Assembly: GCA_932521035.1 (NCBI GenBank)
Contig: OW051494.1
Coordinates: 3,892,001 to 3,956,000 of the forward strand
DNA from: Oscheius dolichura
Taxonomy: Eukaryota > Nematoda > Chromadorea > Rhabditida > Rhabditidae
Reading direction: 5' to 3'
DNA length: 64,000 nucleotides
In this document: piece after piece, positions 31,458 through 49,231 of the stretch
Layout: the number at the start of each line of letters is the position of its first letter
Numbering within the stretch: position 1 is the stretch's first letter
Translations under genes and position numbers: made by a program
Notes under the pieces: model-generated
The model's database searches: none
What the model saw: the letters and a program-made list of their open reading frames with translations, nothing else
Told to the model about the DNA's origin: nothing

Positions 31458-33401
31458 ATGGCAGATAGGAGAAGCAAGTTCACGGATAGCGAAGACATAC
31501 AAATGCTCGAGTTTTGGGAGAAGTAAATATATCAATAGAAACATTGTTCATTCATTTTTTTTTTGAGGTTATTGAAAGAAAGAAATGAAGGAGCCCGCAT
31601 GCCGTGCGGTAACCTCATGTGGGAGAAGTACACCCTGGATGGTCATTCTAGTCGATCTCCAGCCAACCTCAGTTCACAGTAGGCTATACATTTATTGTAT
31701 TTAGTCGCGGTTTTTGTTTCAGTTTTCGAAAAAAGATAATTAACTCATTTTGGGAGTGGTGGGATGTTAAGGATGCCAGGATAATGAATGTTATCAGTAT
31801 GTGGGATCCAGAAATTGACTCGAAAATGAAAGAAAGGTATGCTAACGCTTAGACTATAGTCAGCATATTTAGACTCGAACGCAAATTAAAAATAACTATT
31901 TATTTGAAAAGTACAAAGAAACTAAAGGGCTGGGAGCGAAAATCACGGGAGAACAAACAATCTAAAGAGAAAGTAAAGGAACACGTAGAGCTGAGAAGAA
32001 TAGCTTCTGATGGCGATGCTCCTATGGGTGCGAATCGAAGAAGTCAAGATACCGATGTTTTAAAGGGTCGTTCTCCAAAACTTCGACGATCCATCACCGA
32101 CGGTAATTACAATATTTGTAGAGTAGGATATTTCAGATGGTTTCCCTCATGCAATAAATGAACAAACGCCGAAGAAATTTAAGCGCAACAAAAGTATCGT
32201 CAACATAGAAGCATCAGATTGCTCAAGCGAAAGATCTTTGAGAAGCAAAACTAAAAGAATTGAATCAGTTGACTCTATGCCTGACCCCAACGAGCATAAC
32301 TATACAAGTTAGTTATTAGTTTCTCCTTTGTTGCATTATTATTTCCAACATTTAGGGGAAATCGTAGATGTCAAGAAACAACGTCGCGTCCGTCACTCCA
32401 CTCGAGAGGCGCTTGGATTGCCTCCTATTTTAACTCCGCCTGTTTGTGAAGTGATCTAAGCGGTGTATTGCTATATTGCAGAAAAGCGCAGACGTGTATA
32501 ATTCTTTGGAAGTAGTAGCAGACGCATCTTTCCATGAGGAAGTTGGTACTCAAAAATATGATCCGCTAAGTGAAGTTATCCAACAATTTCCCGAAACTGG
32601 TATTATGGACGATACAATATTGATCAACCCAGAGTCGCACGAATTTCTGGGTATGCATTTTTTTTTGCGTAATTTATACTTATATCAACAGAAGGGCAAG
32701 GCAACAATATCGATACTGCTATTTTACCAGGGAACCCATCATCAACTTGGCGCGTTGTATGTTTCGATTTATAATTTAAAAAGTAATTAATTTTTTAGCA
32801 TATCCCTGAAAAATTCCGTGAAAAAACAATGGCTGCTGCCTTTGCATGTCTTAAAGAATTCAATGAAAGATTTGATGATGATTCGTTTGCGGAATTTCGC
32901 CGTCGTGAAGAGGCAGTCGTTGAGGACATAATGTCTGTGGTTAGTATATTATTATATTATTTAACATTTTGTGGAGAGACTAAGTTAACTAGAACCTATA
33001 ACCTTACGTTATTTCAGCCGGAATACTTGGAGGCGGTTGCGAAGATTGCCGACAAATTTACTAATCGGTAAGATATAATAATTTATATATATATATAGAT
33101 ATCTCTTCCAGCATTATGATTCAATTGAGAGAAGGCGACGACGGTCCTGGAGATGATACTGAAAGGCCTGACCTCGTTAAGGAAATGATGTACGAATTTA
33201 TTCCAAGAGTCGCTCCTAGCATGGTGGAAGTGGTTGTAGAAATGATCGAAGAGAAGGAACCATACATTTTTTTCTCAGCAAAAGATAATGTAGGTATGCA
33301 ATAAATAATGTTCAACTGTTTAGGTGGAGTATACGAAAGAGATGCAAAAGTTAGCTGAAGAGATTTGGGAGAAAGTAAGGGTACATCCGATCATGAATTG
33401 A
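31458..33401 (+). CDS. Myb/SANT-like (RAP1-type) nuclear protein
   Basis: Multi-exon gene; the first exon starts MADRRSKFTDSEDIQMLEFW and the second continues KLLKERNEGARMPCGNLMWE, then SRSPANLSSHFRKKI. This fits a Myb-like helix-turn-helix of the type in RAP1 telomere proteins (F-T-x-x-[DE]-D start, G-x-x-[ML]-W and a final S-x-x-[NS]-L-x-x-[HR]-[FY] helix). A long Lys/Ser-rich basic linker follows (SPKLRRSIT; KKFKRN; KKQRRVRHSTREALG), then an acidic helical C-terminal half ending in EEIWEKVRVHPIMN. Could be a telomere- or chromatin-binding protein; only the Myb-like part supports this. The stop lies 168 bp before the mTOR ATG, and its own ATG follows attgcag by three bases. Confidence 0.7.
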
Positions 33402-33569
33402 GAAGGCATTGTTACATGCCAAAAATGGGGTAAACGATCTCCTCGTGATATAATTATTTATAATAAACTGTTTTCATGTTAGTTGTTCAACTTAATTGGA
33501 ATGCCCATTAGTTATTGACAACAGTTATAATGTATATTCTTTCAATTTAGATATTTTTAATGCGGTAAG

Positions 33570-36500
33570 ATGACAGACTGGGAAAAAGAAAAGGGCAAGG
33601 ATAATCTTTCGAGTGCACGATCAGAGGCTTCCCAGTTTCTGTCAGATCTTCGTAAAAAGGAAAGCTCGAAAGATCAAAAAATTAGAACAGCAAAGGAACT
33701 TTATAGGTATGGCAATTTTTGCTAATATTATTCGGTGTAGATACATCACAATCTCATTAAAAAATGAAGAGCCTCGCTATGTTGAAGAATTTGTAAACCG
33801 TCTAGATACACGAGATGACCAGGTAACCTTTACTAGATTTCGTTCGTAGTTTAGTGCTTTAGAGTGCAATATTTGAAGGCATTTATTCTGATGATATTGA
33901 CCAAAGAACTATGGCTATATATCTCATTGGTGAGTAAAGTATTTTGTTACATTTATACATGTATTTGAAGTTTGCCTTTCCGATAGCGTTATACCGACAC
34001 GAGTGCTCCACTATGCCAATTTCCTTTTAAAGGTTTGGTTGTCTTTCTCTCATTATATATATCAATTATAGTCTCTTTCGTTCACTAGTAAATCTAATGA
34101 AGAAACAAGCGATATGGCAGCGCGGGCCTTGGTTTACCTTATCCAGACATCAAAATCATATTCTGCAGATCTTCTTGAAAAAGCTTTAGACACCTGTCAA
34201 GAATGGCTACAGGTTTGGTTCTACCAATTTTGACTTATGTGTTTTCAGGACACACAGAAAGATACGAAAAATGATGTTCGTAAGTTAGGAGCAGTTTTTC
34301 TTGCAAGAGAGTTGGCTATGTTCACGCCTACGTCATTTTTTCTTCGAGCAAGCGTTTTCTTCAGAAGTATATTTCCTGTTATTCGAGATCCACAGGTTTA
34401 TCATTTTATTTGAAAACGTCTTTCTTAAAGATAAATGTGAGACTATCTGCTGCACAAGCTCTACAGGCTGCACTAAGTATAACTTCCCAAAGAGAAGCTA
34501 AACAAAAACAAGAGTGGTATGCGGTATGTTCCACAAATTTTAATCACAAATTTTATTTTAGAAATGTTTGAATGAAGGCTTAAGAATACAGAATATGACT
34601 ACAAAGACAAAATATGACGTCCATGGCTCACTTTTGGTATGGTCAAAGTTTTGATTTCATTATTGCACCTTTCAGATCTTGAACGAGCTTCTTCGTATAT
34701 CAGATTCCGAATATGAAAAACTACGCCTTGAAGTGACAGCATCAATCCCTGAAATGCCACCTGTGACTGAGCCAATAGATTGGCTTATACATCCACGCTT
34801 CTGTAGAACCGTCGAAAGTTCTACTGCGCGACAGCTGGTTAGAGAAAATTTCAAACAGGTTTGCTGTTATATGGGTTTAATCACTTTTGTAGATTATGAA
34901 TTGTGTCTGTAGCGTGTCCGCTGCGGAAAAAGAAACGAAGAGCGTGCTGCATGAACTTTATCCTCGCCTTTGTGCCTTCAAGCTACGGGAAGGCGAGTTA
35001 AGAAGTGAAGGAACGCTTAACATGGAATGCCAAGAGGCCACAGATGAGCATCGCACAAGATTCTGGAATAACATTCGAGCAAAGTTTGTAATTTTATTAG
35101 AAGTTATTATTGTATTAAGGGAAACTAAAGAAGCAGGATCCGCTCTTACTGCATTAGGGTTGCTTATGTTTAATAGCCCTGTAGTTTTTTCAAGCCATGC
35201 CGATTTTACGCTTGGAGAGTGTAAATCACTACTTATGAAATCTGCTAAAGATAGCAGGTGCGAAGAGAAGCGTTTCAAATTCATTAGGAATATTAGGAAG
35301 AATGTTGACCACAACGTCTTCGTTTTTCTAAAATTGTATGTTCGGGCATATCATGAGAAAAGCCAACGAGACGGGTCAACACATATACAATCTTTGTTTC
35401 CCCTACTGTTCAGTATCAATTTATCGAAAGGTGATTTTATTTTTGCTTTTGCATCATTATTTTAGGCCTTATTTCTCTTTTTCATGAAATAACGAAGAGA
35501 ATGCCAAACCTACAAGAAAAGGCCCTTGACGGTCTCATCAAAATGGTCTACTATAAAATGACAGGTATTGCTTTTAGTTGTTCACGTTGTCTTTTTAAGG
35601 CTATGAATTGCCCAGCAAAATTGATCCGGAACCTCTCAATGATATACCTGAAATATCCCCCGAAGTATCTACATTTATTATCTTTATATGAATTTTAGTG
35701 GTGTCCTTCTCCTGAAAATGATGTGGTGCTTGCGTTGGAAACATTAGGAAGTTTTGTGTTTAATCGCTATTCGGTCACGATGTGCATGAAATTTATAGCA
35801 GATGTAAGTCTCAATTTCCAAGGCAGTTAATTTTGTTGGACTTTAGGGATATTTAATTTCCGAACATTCCTCTATTAGGATAGCAGCTGTTCGATGTTGT
35901 GTGAAAATACTTAAACCTTTTGTCGAAGTCTACGATGGTTCTCACAATGAACACAAACAATGGCTTTTGGAACTTGTTTTTCATGTTCTAAAGTGTCTTG
36001 TTGCTACAGCTGTTACAGATCCAAGTATACATTATTTATAACAATTTTATCTCTTACAGATGTTATTGTTCGTCAGTGCGTGATTGACTGCTTTATTGAA
36101 GTAGAGGACTACCACCTTCTTTCTCACATTGCTCAGCCACACATGCTAGAAATATTATTTATGTCGCTCCACGATGAAAAACTGGAAATGCAAGAGGTTT
36201 TAAAAATTGATTTACCTTGATTTGATTGGCATTTAGTCGGCAGTTTCATTGCTTACCAGGTTATCAGAATTGAACCCTGCTTTAATTTTGCCCAGGTTAC
36301 GAAGAGTCTTATTAGAGACTGTAAGCCAAATGACCAACAGTGGCCAAGCTAGGTAATTGTTTTCATGTTAATATTTAATATTTTGCCTTTAGATTAGAGC
36401 AACATAGTGCTCGTATTATTGTACAAATGGCAACACAAAATCCAAAGTTTATTCGACCTTACATGGGGGCTTTACTTTCAGCTCTCTTACCTAAATTACG

Positions 36501-39500
36501 GTCGGAAATGACAGTATATTTAACTCCTGTTAATTATCTATTAAATGATTTAGCATGCAGACGTCACAATCCAAGCCTTGCGAGCTATATCCGAGCTTTG
36601 CGTTGTTGGAGGAGCTGAAATTGTACGCTGTATTAATCCTCTTTTTAAAATGCTTACTGTTTTTGTATCAGATTCTAGTAGCTTACAAAGAAGAGAGGTT
36701 AGTTTCTGATAAATATTTCATAAATTGTTTTAGGCTGCTCTTCAATGTATTGGCCGTATGTGCCGTGCCACAGCATATGTTGTGGATCCTTACAGAGATT
36801 ATCCCACCTTACTTGATGACCTTTTGCGTCTTTTAAAAACTGAAATGTCATCTTCAATGCGACGTCAAGCAATTAAAGTGCTCGGAATTCTGGGCGCGCT
36901 AGATCCCTACACTCATAAGGTTGTGCAACTTATTAAGGGTTTAGTTTTACTTCTTAAGGTGTTTACAAAAGCTGTCCAGGATAGTACAAATATGACTACA
37001 GCCTTATCACTACCCATTAGCAAATTTGATACCAGTGATCCTTTATCTGATATTATAACTTGGTTCAATTACGAAAGATGCACATTGGAAGAATACTACC
37101 CCGCACTTACGATTGCCAATTTAATGGCTATGGTTCAAGATGAGGCTTATACTCAATATTATAAAGAAATTGCTACTGCCATTATGACTATTTTCCGCAG
37201 TTTGGACGAAAATTATCCTCAATATGTACATCAGGTTGGAAGGAATTTCGCATTTAGGTGTTTCGGTTTTACAGGTTGTCCCTCGCTTGATAGAAGTAAC
37301 AAGAAACTGTAAAAGTCGCCCTTCCCACCAAGAATTCTTTTTAATCCAATTGGCGAATCTTGTCGGAATTATTCAAAACAGTTCGAAGCCGTACTTGAAG
37401 CAGCTCTTTAGACTGATAGCTGTACAGTTTTTTTTCATTTATTACTATTTTCCTACCTTCAGGAGGCATGGAATGAGAAGGGAATCGTTAAAGTGACCGT
37501 GGTTAACGTTGTGGAACAAATTGGTGTGGCTCTAGGAGACGATTTTACACCTTATGTATGCGAGCTTATTCCATACCTTCTTACTATTATACAAACTGAT
37601 CGCGAATCAGAGAGAAAAATAACTGAACGAGTAGGCTTCTTTTACTTAATTACAATATTTCTTAGGTACTTACCTGTGTCAAAGCGCTTTCTTCGAGTTT
37701 ATCAGCTTATTTACAACTGATTATTCCACCTGTACTTTCTCTTGTTGATGAAAAGGGTGTTCCGAAACATACGAGACAACGGGCTCTGGGTAAAAGTACT
37801 TTCATCAGCATGTTTAAGTTTAGACACAATTCTTCATATTGCCCAAACGGAAGACATTAGGGACTATGCTCCTAGATTGATGCAATGTTTTCACAAGAAT
37901 ATAAGTGCCCCCGAATTGCAACCGCAGTTAATGGAATTACTTATGGAGATTATTAGCCAAGTATTTTTATTTTACTGAGTAGACTAAATTGTTTCAGATG
38001 CGAATGCAATTCACAATCTTCGAGAGGTCCGTGGAAATGGCTGTGAGAAAACATGGTTTAAATCATGGAGAACATTATGACAGGATGTCTGGTAGGTTCT
38101 CAACATAAATGTTTTGAAATGACGTTTAGAGTATATGAGGTCATCGGGTTTGTACAAGATAATGAATGAAGAGAGAAAACCAACCGATAAAACAATGATC
38201 CAGTCAGTTCCTCATCGCACTTTGAAAATACCGACTTCACCAATCACTCCAAAACAAACATTCGGGAAACAGCCTGTGAACAGTGAAGTAACTGTCTACA
38301 TCAGAGTTGCATAAATTTGTTCTTCAGGTAGTCCTACGGGCGTGCCAAGTTGATGAGTTGCTTTCTAAGGAGGATTGGTCGCAGTGGCTCATAAAGCTTC
38401 GTAATGCATTTATCAAGTCTTCAGGTTCTGCAGCTATTCGAGCAGCAGCTGTAGTAAGTGATGTACATCCACACCTTGCAAAGTAAGTATTACGTCAAAT
38501 AAACAACATAGAAGAATTATAGAGAACTCTTTAACGCTGCTTTCATGTCAGTATGGACTGAATTACCAAGCGGAGCCCAAGATGAAGTTACGCTGAAGCT
38601 TACCATCGTTAGACGATTTCTGTGCATTCAAATTTCTTTTTCTTTAGGCATTACGAACAAGTGAACATAACGAAGTCATTAATTCAATTTTGAACCTTGC
38701 TGAATTTATGGATCATTCAGTTAAGGGACCCTTGCCTATACTTCCAGAAGTATTGTTGGCTAGTGCGGAAAAAACAAAAGCCTATGCCAAAGCTCTACGA
38801 TATACTGAGAATGATATATACAAAAATAAAAGACGCGAAGGAATACTAACAGGCCAAGATTGTCAGCAGCTCATCAAGTTAGAATTTATACTGTAGAAAC
38901 GTTTGTTTTAGTTTTGCCAACAAACTAAATGTTCAAGAGGAAGCTGCCGGAGTTGTTCGCTATGCGGAAAAACATAAAATTCCTGTAAGAGAACTGATTG
39001 TAAAATTAAAGATATATTCAGATGCAAGGTCGTTGGTACGAAAAATTGAACGAATGGGAAAAAGCATTGGAAACGCACCAGGTTTATTTATTTATTTACT
39101 GCTATCTGTTTCTTAGAAAGAGAAAATAAACCCGAAAGCTAAGCGCCCCATGGAAGAAATCATTACACACGAATTGCGCTGTTTGGAGGCATTAGGACAG
39201 TGGACAGAAATGAACAATACTGCTGAAGAATTGCATTCGATGTTAGCTGGCAAAGTAAAGGAACCAAAAATAATGGTTATGTCCGCTCGAGGAGCCTGGG
39301 CTGTTGGTTAGCGTTGTATATAAATGTAGTTTATAAAAATACTTAGGCGAATTTGGGAAGATGGAAAACTACGTCAAAGAACTTACTGAAAACAGTCAGG
39401 AAGGATCTTTTCTGCGGGCTGTACTCGCTGTACGAGATGAAAAATATTCCCTGGCAAGTAGTTTTATCGACAAAGTGCGGGATATGTACGACAGTGAATT

Positions 39501-42500
39501 GACGTCGATGGCAAGTGAAAGCTATGAACGTGCTTATGGAGCTATGATACAAGTTCAACAACTTGCTGAATTGGAGGAGGCTATGGAGTATAAAGTATTT
39601 CTTTTGTTACTATTTTTCTAATCTTTAATCAGATGAGGCCTGAGCGCCGCCCCCGAATTGCATTACTATGGAGTAGAAGATTGCAAGGGTGTAGGCAAAA
39701 TATCGAGCAATGGCAGCGACTTATTATGCTCCGGTTATCATTTAATTTTTCTTTATTAGTTTATTACTTCAGATCGCTTGTTCTTACATCTGCAGAGATG
39801 CTTCCGCTACGAGTAAAATTTGCTTCGTTGTGTCGGCAGCAAGGGAAAATGTCTATGTGCAAAGCCGTACTTCGTGAATTGCTCAATTTATCTCCAAACG
39901 TCAAACTGACGGAAGCTAGCGCCCCTTATGATAAACCATATTTGGTATGTGGACCAGATTTCTTCTACCAATACATTTTTAGGTGATGTCTCTATGTAAA
40001 ACGTTATGGGCAGACGAACAACGTGGAGTTGCTCTACAAACCCTTGATTCTCTCGTGAACCATCTGTGTAGGATATCTAAAGATTTGACGGTAGAAGAAG
40101 GAAGAATTTGTGCCAAGGCATGTGTAAAACTAGGGCAGTGGACAGAAGTTTATGGAATATCCGAGAACGGAGAACGGGCATCACTGTTGAATCCTAATAA
40201 TAGAGTTCGTTTGATTGATCTTTAATATATATTAGGCTTTAGTATGGAATAATGACGTCCGTTCAACCGCGTTATTATGATCCATATAATAATTATGATC
40301 AAGCTCCTCCTGTTCCTTCGCAGCAGTACATACATTCTTTCCAGGTACATTTTATATTCAATCTTTTCAAATACAGTTCTAGGCACATTCGTTAATGGAT
40401 CCTAAAGAACAAGAAGCTACCTGCAAATCAATCATTTGTTATTTGAGAGCTACGCAATTTGATCCGAAGTGGTATAAGGTATTCTTGTTATAGGTTATTA
40501 TGTGAAAGACGATTTAGGCTTGGCATAAATTAGCTACAGCTCATCTAAAGGCCATGTCCCGTGAGCTTGAAATAATATCGATAGCGAAGCAAAGGGAAAT
40601 GGAGCAATATGCACAGCATTCGCCTCATCAGATTCCAGGCATAGCTCCATTAAGTAAGGTTATTTATTATCTGTTTCACGATAAAAGTTTAGTACCACTT
40701 GGCGCTCCAAATTTTCCACATTCTGGACAGCCGTCACCATTGCCCATACATCCTGGCAGCATGAATCCTTTCGTGCATCCCGTACCCTTAAGTCCTTTGC
40801 AAATACCCAACCAGGAGAAAATGGCAGATGTAGTCCATGCCATCAAAGCTATGCATTGCTTCTGTATGGCTCTCCGTCTCGCCCCTGGCTCAAGACTGGA
40901 AAATACATTACGTCTCCTTCAGCTATGGTTTCAATATGGTGAATACGACGAGGTTTACAAACTGCTGAGGGAAAACATCAAAGGATTACCTGTGGAAACT
41001 TGGCTAGAGGTGATCCCACAGTTGATGGCAAGGCTGGATTCATCAGAGAGAATGTCGTCACTTATTAAACAAGTTATATTTGAAGTTGCAAAGTCGAAAC
41101 CCCAGGTAGGCCTGACTAATGTTTAGCTAATCAATCCATAGGCAATTGTATATGCTCTATCAGTAGCATCCAAGTCCAACAATATCACAAGGAAGAAAAA
41201 TGCTGCTGACATGGTGTCGACCATGGCCGGTCTTCATCCTCGGCTCGTAGAGGAGGTATGTCTACCTCCATCATACAATAAAAACTTTAGGCGCGTCTGG
41301 TTTCTGACGAACTTGTTAGATGCGCAATTCTTTGGCACGAGCAATGGCACGACGCTTTGGACGATGCGAGCCGACTTTATTTCCTGGAACGAAACCATAA
41401 AGGGATGATGGAAATCCTGAAACCTCTCCATGATCTCATTGAAAATGGGCCGAGTACTCTTAAAGAGCAGTCCTTTAACCAGGTTAGTGTTTTAGTTTTT
41501 TTCCTAGGGTTATTTAGACTTACTATGCTGATCTTGCCGATGCCTACAAATTTTGCCAAGCATTCGAAAAAAATAAAAATCAAAAAGAATTGAGTCAAGC
41601 TTGGGAGATATATAGCGGCGTAATTTTTGCTTGTTAATGATACTCTAGAAGTTTAGGTTTTTAAAAAAATTGCCAATCAGTTGCGATCCTTAACATCATT
41701 GGATCTTAACTATATCAGCCCACATCTAATGAGAGCTAAGGATCTAGAATTAGCAGTCCCGGGAACTTATAACCCTGATCCCAGTGCTGACATTGTTAGG
41801 ATAGAATCATTCGGAACTCATCTACAAGTCATCAATAGTAAGCAACGCCCAAGAAAAATGACTATAAGAGGTGCCATCTATTATAAAAGTTTAATGATAT
41901 TATTACAGGCAGTGATGGGCATGAGTACCAGTTCCTTCTTAAGGGGCACGAAGATCCTCGACAAGACGAGCGTGTGATGCAGCTATTCGGGCTTGTAAAT
42001 ACCCTTCTCGTTAGTAACTCGGAAACTTGCAGACGTAATCTAACAATCCAGGTTAATTAAACTTTACGTCGTTTTATTGAGCCTTGGAAATTTCAGCGTT
42101 ATTCTATCACCTCTTTGAGTCAAAACTCTGGTTTAATTGGATGGATACCTAACTGTGACACCTTACACGCCATGATTAAGGACTATCGAGAAAAGAAGCA
42201 TATTTCGTTGTCTTTGGAACATAAAATAATGCAGCAATTTGCTGCCGATACTGAACAACTTACCACTATGCAAAAACTGCAAGTTTTTGAAAAAGCTCTG
42301 AGTTCAAATCCCGGCGATGATTTGAGACAAATCTTATGGTTGAAGAGCCCTAGGTATCCGCTTCGTTTTTTTAAAATTTTAGCATTTCCTTGCAGCTCAG
42401 AAGTATGGTTTGATCGTCGAACAAACTATACAAGATCTGTCGCGTGTATGTCAATGGTTGGTTATATTCTGGGTCTCGGAGATAGGTCTGGGCTTTTTCC

Positions 42501-43140
42501 AATTTGTTAGGTTTACCCAGCAGTTTAGGCATCCATCCAACCTTATGCTTGACCGTTTGACAGGAAAAATAGTACATATAGACTTTGGTGATTGTTTCGA
42601 TGTTGCAATGACTCGCGAAAAATTCCCGGAGAGAGTACCTTTCCGTCTAACTCGAATGCTCATAAATGTTTGCATTTTTTTTATCGTGATGCAGTAATAA
42701 TTTCAGGCTATGGAAGTTACGGGACTAGAAGGAACGTATAGTTTCACATGCGAAAAAGTGTTGAAACTTTTACGAACAAACAAAGAAGCGTTGTTAGCGG
42801 TTCTTGAAGCATTTGTTTACGATCCAGTCATCAATTGGAGATTATTAGACGGAGTGAAAAAAGATCCTCAACGCCGAGAAGATGAACATGTTCGAAGATT
42901 GCCAGCTGTCCAACAAGAAGCACCGAAAATGATGTCTGAGAAAGTAATCGATAGAATCCGTCAGAAGCTTACCGGTGAGGAACTTCAAAATATGTTAATA
43001 TCACTACAGGTTGCGAATTTGCACACCTTGCGGGCCAGCACGATATAGAGGAGTCTAAACAACTGGAATTCCTCATAGAGCAAGCTACATTAGCAGAAAA
43101 TTTGGCACAGGCTTATATTGGTTGGTGCCCCTTCTGGTAA
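33570..43140 (+). CDS. let-363: Serine/threonine kinase mTOR (target of rapamycin)
   Basis: PI3K-related kinase controlling growth in TORC1/TORC2. Spread over dozens of short exons. N-terminus [20 protein letters not shown] then [20 protein letters not shown] matches the first HEAT repeats. HEAT repeats run to about 39 kb and the FAT domain from about 39.1 kb. FRB domain at about 41.3-41.7 kb ([28 protein letters not shown]), with the rapamycin-contact Ser kept. Kinase domain about 41.75-43.0 kb: KQRPRKMTI, catalytic GDRHPSN split by an intron at 42486-42528, and [12 protein letters not shown] at about 43.05-43.14 kb ending [19 protein letters not shown], the near-invariant mTOR end. No disruption was seen in the parts traced. 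A poorly conserved insert in FAT (about 40.57-40.83 kb) is His/Pro-rich. The start was chosen 14 bases after aatttag. Confidence 0.97.
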
Positions 43141-43569
43141 TAATATTCATAACTTTTTATACCTGGTTACTTACCCCTCACTTTGTCCATTTCCACATTT
43201 TGTAGCTAACCTAGTTATAGGAAAGATTTAACAAATAAATTTATGTTGTGCAATTTTGTAAATAACTAATAAAATGTTTATAATACAATGTTGACTACTG
43301 CGATTCCTCTAGTATACCGTATTGTAATGAAGCAAGCTTGTGTTTCAGACGGAGAGGGCTGAAATTATCGAGCTCTCAAATTTTCGTAATCCGGTGACCT
43401 CTCCGAAAAGCTTGGCCCTTGCATTCGGTAATTGGAGTGCCGTTTTCCCGCGTCTTGTCTATTAACCTCGAGGTTTCCCTCGAGTCCCTCCTCCCCGCGG
43501 CTGATTGCCTCTAACGAAATTTGCGACGTGCATCACTTATTCTGCCATATTCCTCGTAGCACACCTTGG
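43141..43569. other. Intergenic, mTOR 3' end and glr-1 promoter
   Basis: Contains aataaa near 43228 and 43269 after mTOR, then a sudden shift to GC-rich sequence near 43.34 kb. No coding exon recognised. Confidence 0.5.
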
Positions 43570-47284
<3,715 letters not shown>

Positions 47285-47660
47285 AATTTCTGATGAGCTA
47301 AATTGATAATAATGAATGATCCACGCTGCTGATTCGGAGAAGATGGAATGGTTTTCTAGTTTTCGGTTTTCCGAAGTACTAAATCCTTACCGCTACGAAA
47401 CATTAGAGAAGATAAACAATTATATTGGCAAAAAAAAACAGAATTATAGCACGTTAGCCGAGAGTTTTCTCTTTTTCTTTAGATATGCCTCCAATGAAAT
47501 TACTCGCTTTTGTGATGGGCTATTTACATTTTGCTCACTAAAAGAGAAGTTACTCAACAATAATTGATAAGAAAACTAACTTAACAGAAGTTTCCCACAA
47601 TCTCTTACCTCTTGGAGTTTTTGACGGGTGAGGAGTATCTCTCTGAATATCAAGAAAATG
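47285..47660. other. Convergent 3' intergenic region
   Basis: Between the glr-1 stop (+) and the stop of a coiled-coil gene (-). AT-rich; no coding exon recognised. Confidence 0.45.
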
Positions 47661-48885
47661 TTAAACCTTGTCAAAACATACAATTGATGGAGTAACTACA
47701 TCTTCGAATGGAACAGAACTTGCGGGAGGAGTCGTTCGTGGAGATAGCATTTGAGATAAGAATGCGGCTCTAAGGTCAATATCGGATACGGGAGATTTGT
47801 TCAGCATTGGTGTATCTGTTAAAACCCAATCAGATAAAGCTAAAAACGTACTAAATAGTGTTGATGAAGAGCAAGGGGATCGCTTCACAAAGTTTTCCTG
47901 CTGATCTAGTATGGCATAAGTTCGGGCAATAAATGATTGTTTTTTTAGTTCAGCCTCTACTGCTAAAAAACGTTCTTGTTCTCGTTCGATATTTGTCTTC
48001 AACTGAAACGCATCTATTAAAAATCCAAATAAAATGGTTTCCATAGCGAATAATAAATTATTGGCGGATCTAACAAAGTCACCTGGTCAATTTCTTCGTG
48101 TAGGTTAAGATTTTCTCTTTGTTCGTGTTCAACTGCAAAATTCATTTCGGTCAGATCCTTCTCGCGCTTGTTTTTTGTAGCTACTAACTGTTGTCGAAGT
48201 ATCGCAATTTCATTCTCCATCTTTTGTTTTACTCCGTCCATTTGCGAGATCTTGTGGTGCATGTTTTGATATTTTTGTTGGTTTGCCTCTTGACGAATCA
48301 ATTTTCTAAATGCCTTTATTTACTCAACAATAAGTAGCAAATAACGTTTCCATATTCTGCATATTCTGCTTCGCCAAAGTAAGCTTCTGTTCTAAATTAT
48401 CCACTTTTGCATTCAGCATTGCCATTTCTAGGAGACGGAAATTGTACTTGTTTTCAAACTCTTTTTGCATCTTCTGAAAAGTTATGGTTAACGCATCGAA
48501 GTTAAAATGTATTTCAAACCATATATTCTTTATTTGTTTCCAAAGCGTCCGATATAACTTCTTTTTTAAAGAAATGTAACTCTTTGCAAAGATCTCCAAC
48601 ATTTACACGAATATCGTCCAACTCACGCTTCAAACACATTCTATCAACAAGAATTACTTAAAGCGTTAGTAACTAACCCATATTCGTTTATTTGCGTTCG
48701 TATATCTATAATTATTCTCTTGAGAAGCTGATTTTCTTTGCGTGCATTTACAATGGTTTCACTCAGCAGCTTAACAATTTTTTCAGTTTGCTGAACGTTA
48801 TTTGTCTCTTCTTTCCTAATGCAATAATATCAGAGTAAAATTTGACGTACCTTATTACTGGTTCTAAAACCTCTATCTCTTCCAT
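47661..48885 (-). CDS. Coiled-coil protein, unknown
   Basis: Multi-exon gene starting MEEIEVLEPVIRKEETNNVQ (48885). Long heptad-rich stretches follow: QTEKIVKLLSETIVNARKEN, KRELDDIRVNVGDLCKELHF, FENKYNFRLLEMAMLNAKVD, GVKQKMENEIAILRQQLVAT and LKTNIEREQERFLAVEAELK. A Ser/Thr/Pro-rich tail (MLSPRTTPPASSVPFEDVVT) ends CFDKV. Almost all of it is predicted coiled coil, as in centrosome, kinetochore or synaptonemal proteins, but no family signature is recognised. It diverges from another coiled-coil gene across 346 bp, so the two may be co-expressed. Confidence 0.75.
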
Positions 48886-49231
48886 TTTTGAATCCAATAT
48901 CCTTACTATTTATTGACAGCAAAAATCTGAAATGAAGAGGTTACACAAAATATAATTACCAGCTGCCACAACCCGGCATAATTCTTCTAATTTTAAAAAA
49001 ATTTTTTTGCGGTATATATTGAGCGAGCGTCAGTGAGATATACATCGTGACTTTTGTTGAACTTCGCCATTCCAATTGATATGTTTCAGTCGGATTCCGA
49101 TGTGTTTTTTTTATAATTGAACCTTTGTATCTAATGCTTTTGTATTAAGCTTGGTGTAGAAAATATAATGCCTTTTGTCTCTTTATGTATGTAGCTTATG
49201 GTGTATTAATTTCGTGTCTTTATAGACGAAA
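48886..49231. other. Bidirectional promoter between two coiled-coil genes
   Basis: 346 bp of AT-rich DNA. The plus-strand gene has tttatag seven bases before its ATG; the minus-strand side has aaatag some 15 bases before its ATG. No coding exon. Confidence 0.45.

Noticed and set aside
41377-42675. Minus-strand open frames within mTOR
   Set aside because: Antisense shadows of well-conserved FRB and kinase exons.
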